Shown here: positions 7,166 to 15,725 of the stretch, piece after piece
Position numbering within the stretch: position 1 is the stretch's first letter
Layout: each line of letters begins with the position of its first letter
Program-made: the position numbers and the translations under genes
Notes under the pieces: generated by a model
The model's input: the letters and a program-made list of their open reading frames with translations, nothing else
Told to the model about the DNA's origin: nothing
Databases searched by the model: none
Origin: Clostridia bacterium
GTDB lineage: Bacteria; Bacillota; Clostridia; Oscillospirales; Acutalibacteraceae
Assembly (NCBI GenBank): GCA_017396515.1
Contig: JAFQLV010000021.1
Coordinates: 1 to 37,071, forward strand
DNA: 37,071 bases
Direction: 5' to 3'

Positions 7166-8024
7166 ACAGCTCAATAAGCTCATATTCCTTTGAGCCGATT
7201 CCCAGCTCTGCGGCGGCGTCAACAGTGTGAGCGCCGTTTCTTGTTTCTATTCTTTCAATAAGGTGGTCTCTGCCCGGGTCGTCACTTGCATAAACAAGGT
7301 CCAGGCATGCCCTGTCAATTGCTACGGGGTCAGTGGAAATGAGCATACCGATATCCTTCATACAGGGGTCCTCTGCAACGGCACAGCAGTCGCAGTCAAC
7401 GGACATATTTTTCATAACATTAATATAAATTATGTTGTCACCGAAATGCTTCACTACGCTTGAAGCTGCATCGGCCATTGACTCGAGAAAGCTGTCGTGG
7501 TCCGCTGTCCATATCTTCTCAGGCTCGCCTGCACCGTGGATATATGCCTTGCCGAAGGAGGATGCCATACCGATTGAAAGCTGCTTGAGTGCTCCGCCGT
7601 AGCCACCCATGGGATGCCCCTTGAAGTGTGACAGCACAAGCAGGGAGTTATATTTTTCGGTTGCTTTTCCGATATAATTTTTCTTAATGCGCTTGCCGTC
7701 GGGTATATCCAGCACCATATCGGGGCCTTCACCGTCAAGAATTTCAGTGGGGAAATATTTGCTCCAGCCGTGCTTTTCAAGAGTTTTAAGATGCTTATGC
7801 GTGGTGTTTCTTTCGCCCTCGTAGGCGGTGTTGGTTTCTACCACCGTGCCGCCAACGGTGTCAATTATTTCTTTCCAGAAATCGGGTGTGAGGAAATTCT
7901 GATTGCCGACCTCACCGCTGTGTACTTTGACAGCCACCTTGCCGGGGAGGGTTTTGCCCAGAGCCTTGTAAAGCTTCAGCACGCTTTCACTTTCACAGTT
8001 TCTTATAAGATAAACCTTTTTCAT
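7164..8024 (-). CDS. DUF362 domain protein, putative Fe-S protein
   Basis: 286 residues. The conserved family block is clear: SHFKGHPMGGYGGALKQLS near 132-150, then VDCDCC (Cys211, Cys213, Cys214), Cys221 and ISTDPVAIDRACLDL after it. DUF362 proteins are widespread in anaerobes and often carry ferredoxin domains; this one has no separate ferredoxin domain, so the Cys cluster may hold its own metal or Fe-S centre. Reaction unknown. Start choice: ATG at 8022-8024 follows GAAGGGTG by 6 bases; an upstream in-frame GTG (8037-8039) overlaps the ribosome site. Promoter at 8057-8085. Cytosolic, no signal peptide. Confidence 0.85.
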   Translation of the reverse strand: MKKVYLIRNCESESVLKLYKALGKTLPGKVAVKVHSGEVGNQNFLTPDFWKEIIDTVGGTVVETNTAYEGERNTTHKHLKTLEKHGWSKYFPTEILDGEGPDMVLDIPDGKRIKKNYIGKATEKYNSLLVLSHFKGHPMGGYGGALKQLSIGMASSFGKAYIHGAGEPEKIWTADHDSFLESMADAASSVVKHFGDNIIYINVMKNMSVDCDCCAVAEDPCMKDIGMLISTDPVAIDRACLDLVYASDDPGRDHLIERIETRNGAHTVDAAAELGIGSKEYELIEL

Positions 8025-8056
8025 AAAATCACCCTTCACTGTATTTTTCTGCTTTA

Positions 8057-8085
8057 ATTATAATTTTATCCCTCATTTATGTCAA
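8057..8085 (-). promoter_or_regulatory. Promoter of the DUF362 gene
   Basis: Minus-strand TTGACA (8080-8085), exactly 17 bases, TATAAT (8057-8062): a full consensus promoter. Confidence 0.8.
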
Positions 8086-8164
8086 GTCTTGCCGTAAAAC
8101 GGGCGTTTTAGCCCCAAAAATGGCCGCGCAACAAAATGTAGCAGGGCTTTTTCGGCGGTTTTTA

Positions 8165-8193
8165 ATGACAATTAATGTTATTTGCTATAGAAT
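8165..8193 (+). promoter_or_regulatory. Promoter candidate for the small membrane protein gene
   Basis: ATGACA (8165-8170), 17 bases, TAGAAT (8188-8193), about 63 bases before the gene start. Moderate match. Confidence 0.4.
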
Positions 8194-8202
8194 AAAATTA
8201 CC

Positions 8203-8222
8203 GGGAGGTGAGAATTATGTAA
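8203..8222 (+). other. Start-stop element: GGGAGG followed by ATG TAA
   Basis: A full ribosome site GGGAGG (8203-8208) sits 8 bases before an ATG (8217-8219) that is followed directly by TAA (8220-8222). It is 40 bases upstream of the true start of the next gene, inside its leader. It could load a ribosome that stops at once, or be the remnant of a lost gene start. Confidence 0.4.
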
Positions 8223-8262
8223 GCTCATAAAAACAAAACAGAAACAAAGGAGATGAAAGAAT

Positions 8263-8802
8263 ATGAAAAATATCAATATCAATAAAAACATCAATATCAA
8301 TAAAACCATCAATATTAAACTCAAAGAAAGCGATTTCGCTTTTATCGGTGTAGCTGTAACGGTTATGCTTTATGTTATGAATGTTTTAGGCACCGGTGTT
8401 ATTGTGGGCGGTGATGTGGGCCGCATCGGAAGTGGTATTCCCTTTTACGGCTTTGTTGCACCGATTTTGTTCACGGCTTTAGCGGCTTTTGTCGGCTATT
8501 ATGCAAAGAAGTATTCAATGAAAAAAGCTTTTATTGCAACATATGTGACATTGGCTTTGCCTTTTGCGGCATATCCCCTCGCTTTCATTTTTAACGGAAC
8601 ACCTCTTTTGCTTGTGCCTATGTGTTTATGTATGCCCGCAGGTTCGTTATTTTATTATCTTCAGGATGAAATATGTGAGCTTATGGATGTTCCGACTTAT
8701 GAGGCTACATGGCTGATGTTTATTATCATAGCTGTTCTGCTTATACCTATAATTGTTGCACCTGTGGTTTATCGGTTTACCGCTGAAAGAGAAGAAGAAT
8801 AA
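8263..8802 (+). CDS. Small five-helix membrane protein with an Asn/Ile/Lys repeat at the N-terminus
   Basis: 179 residues, not assigned to a known family by eye. Five hydrophobic segments at about 25-48, 60-81, 89-110, 113-133 and 148-170, ending in a charged RFTAEREEE tail. Residues 3-8 and 9-14 are two copies of NININK and 15-20 is a variant TINIKL, encoded by three 18-bp direct repeats from about 8269 to 8322, a possible slippage site. ATG with AAAGGAG upstream. Flanked by a start-stop element in its leader and the shared terminator 8803-8844. Probably a cytoplasmic-membrane protein of unknown role. Confidence 0.75.
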   Translation: MKNININKNININKTINIKLKESDFAFIGVAVTVMLYVMNVLGTGVIVGGDVGRIGSGIPFYGFVAPILFTALAAFVGYYAKKYSMKKAFIATYVTLALPFAAYPLAFIFNGTPLLLVPMCLCMPAGSLFYYLQDEICELMDVPTYEATWLMFIIIAVLLIPIIVAPVVYRFTAEREEE

Positions 8803-8844
8803 AAAAAGATACGCAGTCGTCCTCGGACGGCTGCATATCTTTTT
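8803..8844. terminator. Shared bidirectional terminator
   Basis: A long stem (left arm to 8822, right arm 8825-8844) with A-run before and T-run after, between the membrane-protein gene and the convergent HAD phosphatase gene. It overlaps the phosphatase stop codon. Confidence 0.85.
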
Positions 8845-9490
8845 ATATAAGGATAATATTTTTAACCTGTGTGCAGTTATCTGCAATAAAATCTGCACCT
8901 GCCGTGACAAGCTCATCTCTTGTGCGAAAGCCCCAGGTGACAGCTATGCATTTAAGCTCTGCGTTGTGAGCAGTCTGCACATCAACCTCACTGTCGCCGA
9001 TATACACGGCAGAGTACCTGTCAGCACCGAAAATATCAAGTGCCTTGAGGACATTGACCGGGTTGGGCTTGCGCTGGTGCTCTGAGGATACGCCTACGGC
9101 TTTATCTATGAGGCCGGGGAAGTAGCTTTCGCATAAATCCTCAACTGCGGGGTGAAGCTTGTTTGACACAACGGCAATTTTTATGCCCTCGGCACGCAGC
9201 TGCCTGAGAAGCTGTGTAACGCCCTCGTAGGGTGCTGTGGTGTCAGCCAGATGGCAGAGATAGTGCTTTCTGAAGCAGTCAAGACATTTCTGCTGAGTTT
9301 GAGGGTCGGTGCCGTCGGGTGTGGAGCGTTCCATAAGCTTTACAACACCGTTGCCGACAAAGCCTCTTACTTCCTCAAGGCTTCTTTCGGGAAAGCGGAA
9401 TTTCCTCAGGGCAAAGTTTACGGATGAATGAAGGTCGCCCAAGGTGTTGAGGAGTGTGCCGTCTAAGTCGAATATAGCTAACTTATTCAT
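8843..9490 (-). CDS. HAD-family phosphatase, phosphoglycolate phosphatase-like
   Basis: 215 residues. HAD motif I FDLDGT has Asp8 and Asp10, motif II is Ser109-Asn110, motif III Lys141 in RKPNP, and motif IV GDSEVD at 165-170 (Asp166, Asp170). The inserted helical cap after motif I (about 15-85) is the C1 type of Gph/PGMB proteins. Substrate is not determined by sequence: phosphoglycolate, beta-phosphoglucose and pyrophosphate enzymes look alike. It starts 2 bases after the glycogen phosphorylase stop with only a weak ribosome site, so it is probably translationally coupled to glgP; a sugar-phosphate role is therefore plausible but inferred. Confidence 0.88.
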   Translation of the reverse strand: MNKLAIFDLDGTLLNTLGDLHSSVNFALRKFRFPERSLEEVRGFVGNGVVKLMERSTPDGTDPQTQQKCLDCFRKHYLCHLADTTAPYEGVTQLLRQLRAEGIKIAVVSNKLHPAVEDLCESYFPGLIDKAVGVSSEHQRKPNPVNVLKALDIFGADRYSAVYIGDSEVDVQTAHNAELKCIAVTWGFRTRDELVTAGADFIADNCTQVKNIILI

Positions 9491-9492
9491 AA

Positions 9493-11898
9493 TTATCTTA
9501 CGGGCTTGGTGTGCCAGATGTCTCTTGCATAGTCACCGATTGCACGGTCAGCGGCAAAACGGCCTGCACCTGCAATATTCATAAGGGACATTCTGTTCCA
9601 TGTTTCTCTGTCCTTCCACACTTCGTCAATCTTCTTCTGAGCTGCTCTGTAATCTGCAAAGTCAGCCAGCACCATATAGGGGTCGTGGTGGATGATTGTG
9701 TTGCCGATTTCGGGGAACTGCTTGCCACCGATGCCTGCCTGAATGAACTCGATAACGCGTCTGAGCTCAGCATTGTTGTTGAAGTAATTCATAGGCTGAT
9801 AGCCGCGTCTTGTCAGGTCGTTGACTTCGGGTGTTGTCATGCCGAAAAGGAACATATTTTCATCGGTTACAGCTTCGTTGATTTCAACATTGGCACCGTC
9901 AAGAGTACCAAGAGTGAGAGCACCGTTGATCATAAACTTCATGTTGCCTGTGCCGCTTGCCTCTGTGCCTGCAAGAGAAATCTGCTCACTGATATCGGCT
10001 GCGGGCATAAGCTTTTCAGCCATGGTAACATTGTAGTTTTCAAGGAAGAGAACCTTAAGTCTGCCGCCTACATCAGGGTCATTGTTTATAAGGTCTGAAA
10101 GAGCACAGATGAACTCGATAATCTTCTTGGCCATAAAGTAGCCTGAGGCTGCCTTGGCACCGAAGATATATGTTCTGGGCACATAGTCGCCCTGAGGGTT
10201 ATTCTTTATTTCAAGGTACCTTGCCACAATCTGAAGAGCATTGAGGTGCTGACGCTTATATTCGTGCAGACGCTTGACCTGCACATCAAAAATTGAATTG
10301 GGGTCAATAACTACGCCTGTTTCTTTTTTGACATAGGCTGCAAGAGCCTTTTTGTTGTTTTTCTTTATTGCTTCAAGCTTTTTGAGAACCTTCTTATCCT
10401 TTGCGAACTTTCTGAGGTTTTCAAGCTCATCTGCGTTATAGATAAAGCCGTCACCTATAAGCTCGGTGATATATTCTGCAAGCTCGGGGTTAGCCTGACA
10501 GAGCCAGCGTCTGTGAGCTATGCCGTTGGTTACATTCTTGAACTTATCGGGAGTGATGTTGTAATATGAGTTAAAGAGTGAATCCTTGAGAATCTGTGAG
10601 TGAAGGGCTGAAACACCGTTGACACTGTGGCAGGCTGCAACACAGAGGTTTGCCATCTTGACAACGCCGCCTGAAATAATTGCCATTTCTTCAACCTTGC
10701 CTGCGTCATAGGTTGTGTTCCAGATATAGCTGCGGTATCTGTTGTCGATTTCCTTGATGATCTGATAAATTCTGGGAAGAAGGCTTCTGACCAAGTCCTC
10801 ACTCCAGCACTCGAGAGCCTCTTTCATAACTGTGTGGTTGGTGTAAGCTGCTGTCTTTGTTACGATATTCCATGCATCGTCCCAGCCGTAGCCGCACTCG
10901 TCAAGAAGTATTCTCATAAGCTCGGGAATTGAAAGGGTGGGATGTGTATCGTTAATGTGGATGGCATTTTTTTCCGCAAGGCTGTCAACACTGCCGAAGT
11001 GGCGAAGGTGTCTGCTTACGATATCCTGAACTGAAGCTGAAACAAGGAAATACTGCTGCTTGAGACGCAGTGACTTGCCCTCGGGATGATTGTCGGAGGG
11101 GTAGAGCACCTTGCTGATAACCTCGGCCATTGCCTGCTGCTCAACTGCCTTCATATACTGACCCTGGTCAAAGAGTCTCATATCAAGTGAGGGAGCCTTA
11201 CTCTTCCAGAGACGAAGCACGGAAATGCCCTTGCCGTCCTTGCCGCTGACGAACATATCGTAGGGTACTGCAATAATATCGCTTGTGTTTTTATATTCAA
11301 CGCTGTGATACTGATTATCCCAATTGTCAATAACCTCGCCGCCGAAACGAACCGTAAAGGTGTCCTTTTCTCTGGGAGCCAGCCAGACCTCGCCGCCGGG
11401 GAGCCAGAAATCGGGAAGCTCTGTCTGCCAGCCGTCAATGAGCTTCTGCTTGAAAATGCCGCACTCGTAGAGAATGCTGTAGCCCATGCCGTAATAGCCC
11501 TGAGTTGCAAGGCCGTCAAGATAGCAGGCAGCAAGTCTGCCCAGACCGCCGTTGCCCAGACCTGCATCGGGCTCACAGTCATAGAGCTTATCAAGCTTTA
11601 TGCCGAAATCCTTAAGGGCATCAGCCATAACCTTTGTCAGGTTGAGATTGTAAAGGTTATTCTTAAGTGAACGGCCCATAAGAAATTCCATGCTGAGATA
11701 GTATATCTTCTTTGAATTTACATTGTTTGCTTCAGCGCGGAACTCGCGGACACCCTCGTGCATAAGCTCCCTGACAACAAGAGCAACAGCCTTATAATAC
11801 TGCTCGTCGGTTGCTTCCTGAGTTGAAACGCCGAAGTAACGTGAAAGCTTGCCGGAAATTAAATCTTTAGCTTGCTTCTTTGTAAGTGAATAATTCAT
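9493..11898 (-). CDS. glgP: Glycogen/starch phosphorylase
   Basis: 801 residues, the usual length for bacterial GT35 phosphorylases. It releases glucose 1-phosphate from alpha-1,4 glucans using phosphate and pyridoxal phosphate. The PLP-lysine signature EASGTGNMK lies at 646-654 (Lys654). Other family blocks: EPDAGLGNGGLGRLAACYLD near 109-128 and DVQVKRLHEYKRQ near 538-550. ATG with GGAGG upstream; promoter at 11954-11982. The HAD phosphatase gene follows by 2 bases. No other glycogen genes (glgA, glgC, glgB) are in the window, so this is a stand-alone degradation locus. Confidence 0.97.
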   Translation of the reverse strand: MNYSLTKKQAKDLISGKLSRYFGVSTQEATDEQYYKAVALVVRELMHEGVREFRAEANNVNSKKIYYLSMEFLMGRSLKNNLYNLNLTKVMADALKDFGIKLDKLYDCEPDAGLGNGGLGRLAACYLDGLATQGYYGMGYSILYECGIFKQKLIDGWQTELPDFWLPGGEVWLAPREKDTFTVRFGGEVIDNWDNQYHSVEYKNTSDIIAVPYDMFVSGKDGKGISVLRLWKSKAPSLDMRLFDQGQYMKAVEQQAMAEVISKVLYPSDNHPEGKSLRLKQQYFLVSASVQDIVSRHLRHFGSVDSLAEKNAIHINDTHPTLSIPELMRILLDECGYGWDDAWNIVTKTAAYTNHTVMKEALECWSEDLVRSLLPRIYQIIKEIDNRYRSYIWNTTYDAGKVEEMAIISGGVVKMANLCVAACHSVNGVSALHSQILKDSLFNSYYNITPDKFKNVTNGIAHRRWLCQANPELAEYITELIGDGFIYNADELENLRKFAKDKKVLKKLEAIKKNNKKALAAYVKKETGVVIDPNSIFDVQVKRLHEYKRQHLNALQIVARYLEIKNNPQGDYVPRTYIFGAKAASGYFMAKKIIEFICALSDLINNDPDVGGRLKVLFLENYNVTMAEKLMPAADISEQISLAGTEASGTGNMKFMINGALTLGTLDGANVEINEAVTDENMFLFGMTTPEVNDLTRRGYQPMNYFNNNAELRRVIEFIQAGIGGKQFPEIGNTIIHHDPYMVLADFADYRAAQKKIDEVWKDRETWNRMSLMNIAGAGRFAADRAIGDYARDIWHTKPVR

Positions 11899-11953
11899 AC
11901 AAAACCTCCAAATTTATCTATAGAAAACATCAGTTTTTCATATTTATATGGTT

Positions 11954-11982
11954 ATTTTATACTAAATTTGCGAGAATTTCAA
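11954..11982 (-). promoter_or_regulatory. Promoter of the glgP-phosphatase operon
   Basis: Minus-strand TTGAAA (11977-11982), 17 bases, TAAAAT (11954-11959). Predicted start near 11947, leader about 50 bases. Confidence 0.65.
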
Positions 11983-12129
11983 TAGCAATAAGCAAAAATA
12001 GTGAAGTCTGTTATTAATGACAGAAAAAAACATGTCTTTTAGTGCGAATTAACAATAAAAAACTGCAAAAAGGCCTCAGGGCAGCCCGATATAAAATCTT
12101 CTGTGGCAAAGATTTCATCTGTGAATAAA

Positions 12130-12157
12130 CTGTTATTGAGAAAAAATAACAGCTTTT
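12130..12157 (+). promoter_or_regulatory. Hairpin with T-run in the leader of the ATPase gene
   Basis: CTGTTATT (12130-12137) pairs with AATAACAG (12145-12152), followed by CTTTTC, 26 bases before the start codon. It could be a weak attenuator or the end of an upstream transcript. A second small stem, ATCTT/AAGAT, lies at about 12096-12111. Confidence 0.3.
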
Positions 12158-12178
12158 CTGATTTAACGGAGGTTTTTT

Positions 12179-13249
12179 ATGGCAAAAACATATGCAACCT
12201 TTTTAGGAGCAAACACCCCTGACGGCTTTGTCAGTCTTTTCGATGAGCTTTATAACCCCTACCGCAGCTGCAGAGCCTTTATAATTAAGGGTGGCCCGGG
12301 TACGGGAAAATCAACGCTTATGAAAAAAATAGGTGCCCTGTGCAGGGAAAAAGACCTTGACACGGAATGGGTCTGCTGCTCAAGTGACCCCTCGAGCCTT
12401 GACGGAATTATAATTCCCCAGAAGGGGATATGCGTTGCCGACGGAACTTCGCCTCACACCCTTGAGCCGAGGTTCCCCGGGGCTGTGGAAAATATAATAA
12501 ACACGGGGGATTTCTGGGACAGGGAGAAGCTTTTTGAAAGGCAGGATGAAATCCGCTCTCTCACCCTTGAGAACTCAATTTATCACCGCCGCAGTGCAAA
12601 GTACCTTGCCGCCGCAGGAAGCATAAACAGTGAAAGCATACGCCTGACAGGCAAATGCATTGACCCTGATAAAATAAGCGGCTTTGCCCTTCGCTTTGCC
12701 GCAAGGGAGCTGCCCTGCAAAAAGGACACAAGGCCCGGCAGAAGAATAAAGCGCTTCATCAGTGCTCTTACCCCCGAGGGCCCTGTTTTTCTTGACGGTA
12801 CCGTAAATGCCCTTGCCTCAAGGGTAATAGGCATTGATGACGAATATACTCTTGCCTCGGGACTTCTGACGGAGAGAATAGGTGAGGCGGCAATCAAAAA
12901 CGGCTATGATGTAATTTTCTGCCACTGTCCCTTTAAGCCTGAGCAGTGTGAGCATATAATTATCCCTGAGGTGAAGCTTGCTCTCATAACACTGAAAACA
13001 GCACACAAAACACAGCTTCAATTTGACAGGGTGCTTCATGTCAAGCGGTTTTTAAGAGAGGAGCTTTCCTCTTATGCCTGCACCCTGCGCTTTAACCGCA
13101 GACTTATAAAGGAGCTGACTGCCGAGGCAATTGACTCGCTGAAAAAGGCAAAAAAGACTCACGATAAGCTGGAAAATATCTATATAGCTGCAATGGACTT
13201 TGCCGCTTTGGAAAAATACTGTGAAAATCTGGCAAATTCTCTTTTATAA
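12179..13249 (+). CDS. PRK06851-like ATPase with one intact and one degenerate P-loop
   Basis: 356 residues. Walker A GGPGTGKST is at 38-46, and the block DGTSPHTLEPRFPGAVENI is characteristic of the uncharacterised PRK06851-type ATPases of Firmicutes. The family is an internal duplication: the N-terminal YATFLGANTPDGFVSLFDEL is echoed by RFISALTPEGPVFLDGTVNAL around 190-210, and a second P-loop normally follows. Here the equivalent stretch reads GIDDEYTLASGLL, without the GK[ST], so only the first site should bind ATP in the usual way. No membrane span or signal. ATG with GGAGG 8 bases upstream. It is single, with no obvious functional neighbour; role unknown. Confidence 0.75.
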   Translation: MAKTYATFLGANTPDGFVSLFDELYNPYRSCRAFIIKGGPGTGKSTLMKKIGALCREKDLDTEWVCCSSDPSSLDGIIIPQKGICVADGTSPHTLEPRFPGAVENIINTGDFWDREKLFERQDEIRSLTLENSIYHRRSAKYLAAAGSINSESIRLTGKCIDPDKISGFALRFAARELPCKKDTRPGRRIKRFISALTPEGPVFLDGTVNALASRVIGIDDEYTLASGLLTERIGEAAIKNGYDVIFCHCPFKPEQCEHIIIPEVKLALITLKTAHKTQLQFDRVLHVKRFLREELSSYACTLRFNRRLIKELTAEAIDSLKKAKKTHDKLENIYIAAMDFAALEKYCENLANSLL

Positions 13250-13274
13250 AGGTGCTTCATTCATAAATTGTTCA

Positions 13275-13302
13275 TTGATTAACATAAAATAAATGCTATA
13301 CT
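13275..13302 (+). promoter_or_regulatory. Promoter of the SDR gene
   Basis: TTGATT (13275-13280), 16 bases, TATACT (13297-13302) with an extended TG. Predicted start near 13309, leader about 43 bases. Confidence 0.65.
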
Positions 13303-13351
13303 AATTTTTGGCGATTACGCAAAAGGTTTCATTATATGGAGGATGTTTACT

Positions 13352-14182
13352 ATGAAAAAATGTTGGTTTGACTACAAAACCGTAATTGTTTCAGGTGCTT
13401 CAAGCGGTATAGGCAAGGGCCTTGTTATAAAGCTTGTGAAGGACCACGGCTGTAATGTTATCGGCATTGCAAGAAACGAACAGAGACTTCTCGGCCTTAA
13501 GGAGGAGCTTGGCTCACTTGGCTACAAGTTCTCATATTACACCTTTGATGTTTCTCTTAAGGAAAAGTGGGTAGAGTTTGCCAATACTCTTGAGCAAGAA
13601 GGTATTCAGCCTGATATCCTTATTAACAATGCAGGTATCCTTCCCAAATTTGACCGCTTTGAAAATTACACTCTTGAGGAAGTTGACAAGGCAATGCAGA
13701 TTAACTTCTACTCCTGTGTTTATTCAATGAATGAGCTTATGCCCATTATTATGCGTTCTGAAAATGCAGGTATAGTAAATGTTGCTTCATCTGCTGCTCT
13801 CTGCTCACTTGCAGGCACATCGGTTTACTCTGCAAGTAAGGCTGCTCTCAAGAGCTTCACAGATGCAGTGCGTGAGGAGCACAGAGACAAGTGCTATTTC
13901 GGTCTTGTATGCCCCGGCTTCACAAAGACAGATATTTTCCGCAACCAGGAGGAATCAACAGACAAGGCACAGAAGGCTATGGATATGGTATCCTCAGACT
14001 GTGACAAGATGGTTGACTGGATTATCAACGGCATGTGGAAGAAGAAGGAAGATATGGTTTTCGGTGTTGACGCTTATCTTATGGATATCGGCAACAAGCT
14101 TTGCGGCACACTTTGCTCAAACATTGCAAGCAAGGTTATGAAAATCTCAGGTCTGGGCATGTTCAAGAGCATTTTTGAATAA
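13352..14182 (+). CDS. Short-chain dehydrogenase/reductase (SDR)
   Basis: 276 residues, classical SDR fold. Cofactor motif GASSGIG at 15-21, NNAG at 92-95, catalytic Ser147, Tyr159 and Lys163 (YSASK), and PGFTKTDI after the active site. It should be an NAD(P)H-dependent oxidoreductase of an alcohol, ketone or steroid-like substrate; the substrate cannot be read from sequence. Start choice: the upstream ATG at 13343 touches the GGAGG, so ATG at 13352 (9 bases after GGAGG) is preferred. The C-terminal part (after 240) is basic and hydrophobic and may touch the membrane. Own promoter and terminator, so a single-gene unit. Confidence 0.92.
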   Translation: MKKCWFDYKTVIVSGASSGIGKGLVIKLVKDHGCNVIGIARNEQRLLGLKEELGSLGYKFSYYTFDVSLKEKWVEFANTLEQEGIQPDILINNAGILPKFDRFENYTLEEVDKAMQINFYSCVYSMNELMPIIMRSENAGIVNVASSAALCSLAGTSVYSASKAALKSFTDAVREEHRDKCYFGLVCPGFTKTDIFRNQEESTDKAQKAMDMVSSDCDKMVDWIINGMWKKKEDMVFGVDAYLMDIGNKLCGTLCSNIASKVMKISGLGMFKSIFE

Positions 14183-14191
14183 TTAAGAAAA

Positions 14192-14235
14192 AATTAAAGG
14201 GGCTGTACTCACTCGGGTACAGCCCTTAATTATTT
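14192..14235. terminator. Shared bidirectional terminator
   Basis: GGGCTGTAC pairs with GTACAGCCC, extended by AATTAA/TTAATT, with T-rich flanks on both strands, between the SDR gene and the convergent secreted-protein gene. Confidence 0.85.
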
Positions 14236-14241
14236 TAAGCC

Positions 14242-15129
14242 TTAATATGTGAATGTCCAGTTTTCTTCAAGAGCGCCCTCAAAGGAAGCAGTGCCCTCCT
14301 GACCGAGAACTGTTGTGGCACCCTCACCGCTCATAGGCACGCGCTCGGTGAGACCGACAACCTTGCCGCTGCCGTTGACCGTAAGAGTGATTGCGGAGCC
14401 GGGATAATGCATATCGCCTCGTGTGACCTTGATAGGAAGATTGAGGGATGTGATATCAAGATAGCCCAGAGATGAATCGTGATAGGGCGGAACGGGATTT
14501 TCAATTGTGGTGTTTTCTGCTGCGAGGGTGATATAGTAAACCGTGTTGTCGCCCTGCTTTTCGGCTCTGGCAGAAGCAACACCTGCCTCAGGCAGAGAGA
14601 AATCCTTGCCCTTTGGCGGGATAACAGCTTTGGGAGTTACGGGGTTTCCGCCCGCGTCCGAACCGGAACCGCCTGCAAAGCTGTAGCTTTCCTCAGGTGC
14701 AAGATCATCGGTAATGCCGCTGATAACCTTGTTTATTGTGCCGATTACCGAGGGTACGGAGCAGTCAACAACATTGACATAAACAGAGGCGGTTTTGTGT
14801 GCCTGCATATTCTGCTCGCCTTTCAGCTGATTGATATATTTATTGACATCAGAAATAATTTCAGCCTTTGATTTATCCGAGGGCTCTGCGTTGACGGAGG
14901 GTGCAGTGCTCTGGGTGGGAGTGTCGGTGCTCACCGGTGGTTGAGTGGGAGTGTCTGTATTGACCGGCGGCTGAGTGGGAGCATCGGTGGGCTGCACTGT
15001 TGGGGCAACCGTATGCTGCAGACTGTCTGCAAGCTTTTTCTTTTCTGCGTAGCTGCCGATTTCAAAGCCCATTACGAAAAACCAGACGGCAAGCACAACA
15101 GCTACAATTATTTTCACTTCTTTTTTCAT
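14242..15129 (-). CDS. Membrane-anchored extracellular protein with Pro/Thr linker
   Basis: 295 residues. A short basic start and one hydrophobic segment (about 6-26) anchor it, followed by a Pro/Thr-rich linker (about 40-85) with imperfect repeats of TDTPTQPPVS; the DNA shows matching imperfect 33-bp or so repeats around 14900-15000. The rest (about 90-295) is a soluble domain with several beta-rich segments that I do not recognise. Such linkers commonly span the cell wall. ATG with AAGGAG upstream; promoter at 15181-15210. A single-gene unit; function unknown. Confidence 0.75.
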   Translation of the reverse strand: MKKEVKIIVAVVLAVWFFVMGFEIGSYAEKKKLADSLQHTVAPTVQPTDAPTQPPVNTDTPTQPPVSTDTPTQSTAPSVNAEPSDKSKAEIISDVNKYINQLKGEQNMQAHKTASVYVNVVDCSVPSVIGTINKVISGITDDLAPEESYSFAGGSGSDAGGNPVTPKAVIPPKGKDFSLPEAGVASARAEKQGDNTVYYITLAAENTTIENPVPPYHDSSLGYLDITSLNLPIKVTRGDMHYPGSAITLTVNGSGKVVGLTERVPMSGEGATTVLGQEGTASFEGALEENWTFTY

Positions 15130-15180
15130 AGCCCTTCTCCTTTTTGTTATTATATGAAAAGTATTTTATATGCCTCTAAT

Positions 15181-15210
15181 ACCATACTACATTTTTCGTC
15201 TTTTTGTCAA
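15181..15210 (-). promoter_or_regulatory. Promoter of the Pro/Thr-linker protein gene
   Basis: Minus-strand TTGACA (15205-15210), 18 bases, TATGGT (15181-15186). Confidence 0.55.
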
Positions 15211-15261
15211 GAGAAAAAAGTTAAGATATATTTAAGATATATTAGTTTGCACAGGATAAGG

Positions 15262-15528
15262 CTATTTCAGAAGCAGTGCTGCCGAAAGACCCAGAGCCAT
15301 TCCGGACAGGGCACAAAGAGCAAATTTCAGAAATTCTGTAAGTTTGCCCTTTTTAAGCTTTGTGGGCGGGGGTACCGGGGCGGCTCCTGCTATAAGCGAA
15401 GCCCGCTCCCTTATTTTGCCTTCACTTATGCCTGCATATTCGGGATGCACAAAAAAGATTATACGCTCAAAATAATCGCAGCCCGTTTCTCTTACCTCAA
15501 CCACTTGTCTGTTTACACCTTTTATCAT
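15262..15528 (-). CDS. Small tail-anchored membrane protein
   Basis: 88 residues: a soluble N-terminal part (MIKGVNRQVVEV..., with YFERIIFFVHPEY) and one hydrophobic segment at the C-terminus (about 67-87). The layout suggests a protein anchored by its tail with the bulk in the cytoplasm. I believe similar short MIKGVNR-starting proteins occur in related Clostridia but cannot name a family. The ribosome site GAAGGGA is rather far (about 13 bases) from the ATG. It lies between the linker protein and the guaB upstream region, with no clear promoter. Confidence 0.65.
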   Translation of the reverse strand: MIKGVNRQVVEVRETGCDYFERIIFFVHPEYAGISEGKIRERASLIAGAAPVPPPTKLKKGKLTEFLKFALCALSGMALGLSAALLLK

Positions 15529-15725
15529 AAATAGATTATCTTCCCTTCAATAAATTTCTGAATATAGTTTTATGTAAAGCAGCCTTATTTATTCTGCAAG
15601 CTTACAGTGGCAAAAATAAACAGAGCTCATATTGTAAAGATGTGGCTTAAGAGAAAATTCTCAGGGGCGCAGAACGAAAATTGTAGAAAATTTCCTGAAA
15701 ATTTTGTCTATATTTACAAAGGTGT

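Noticed and set aside
9511-10098. 195-codon rightward ORF
   Set aside because: It is antisense to the well-supported glgP coding sequence and has no ribosome site or recognisable domain.
14890-15010. CRISPR-like or tandem repeat array
   Set aside because: The repeats are imperfect and in frame, encoding the TDTPTQPPV linker; no constant repeat/unique spacer pattern.
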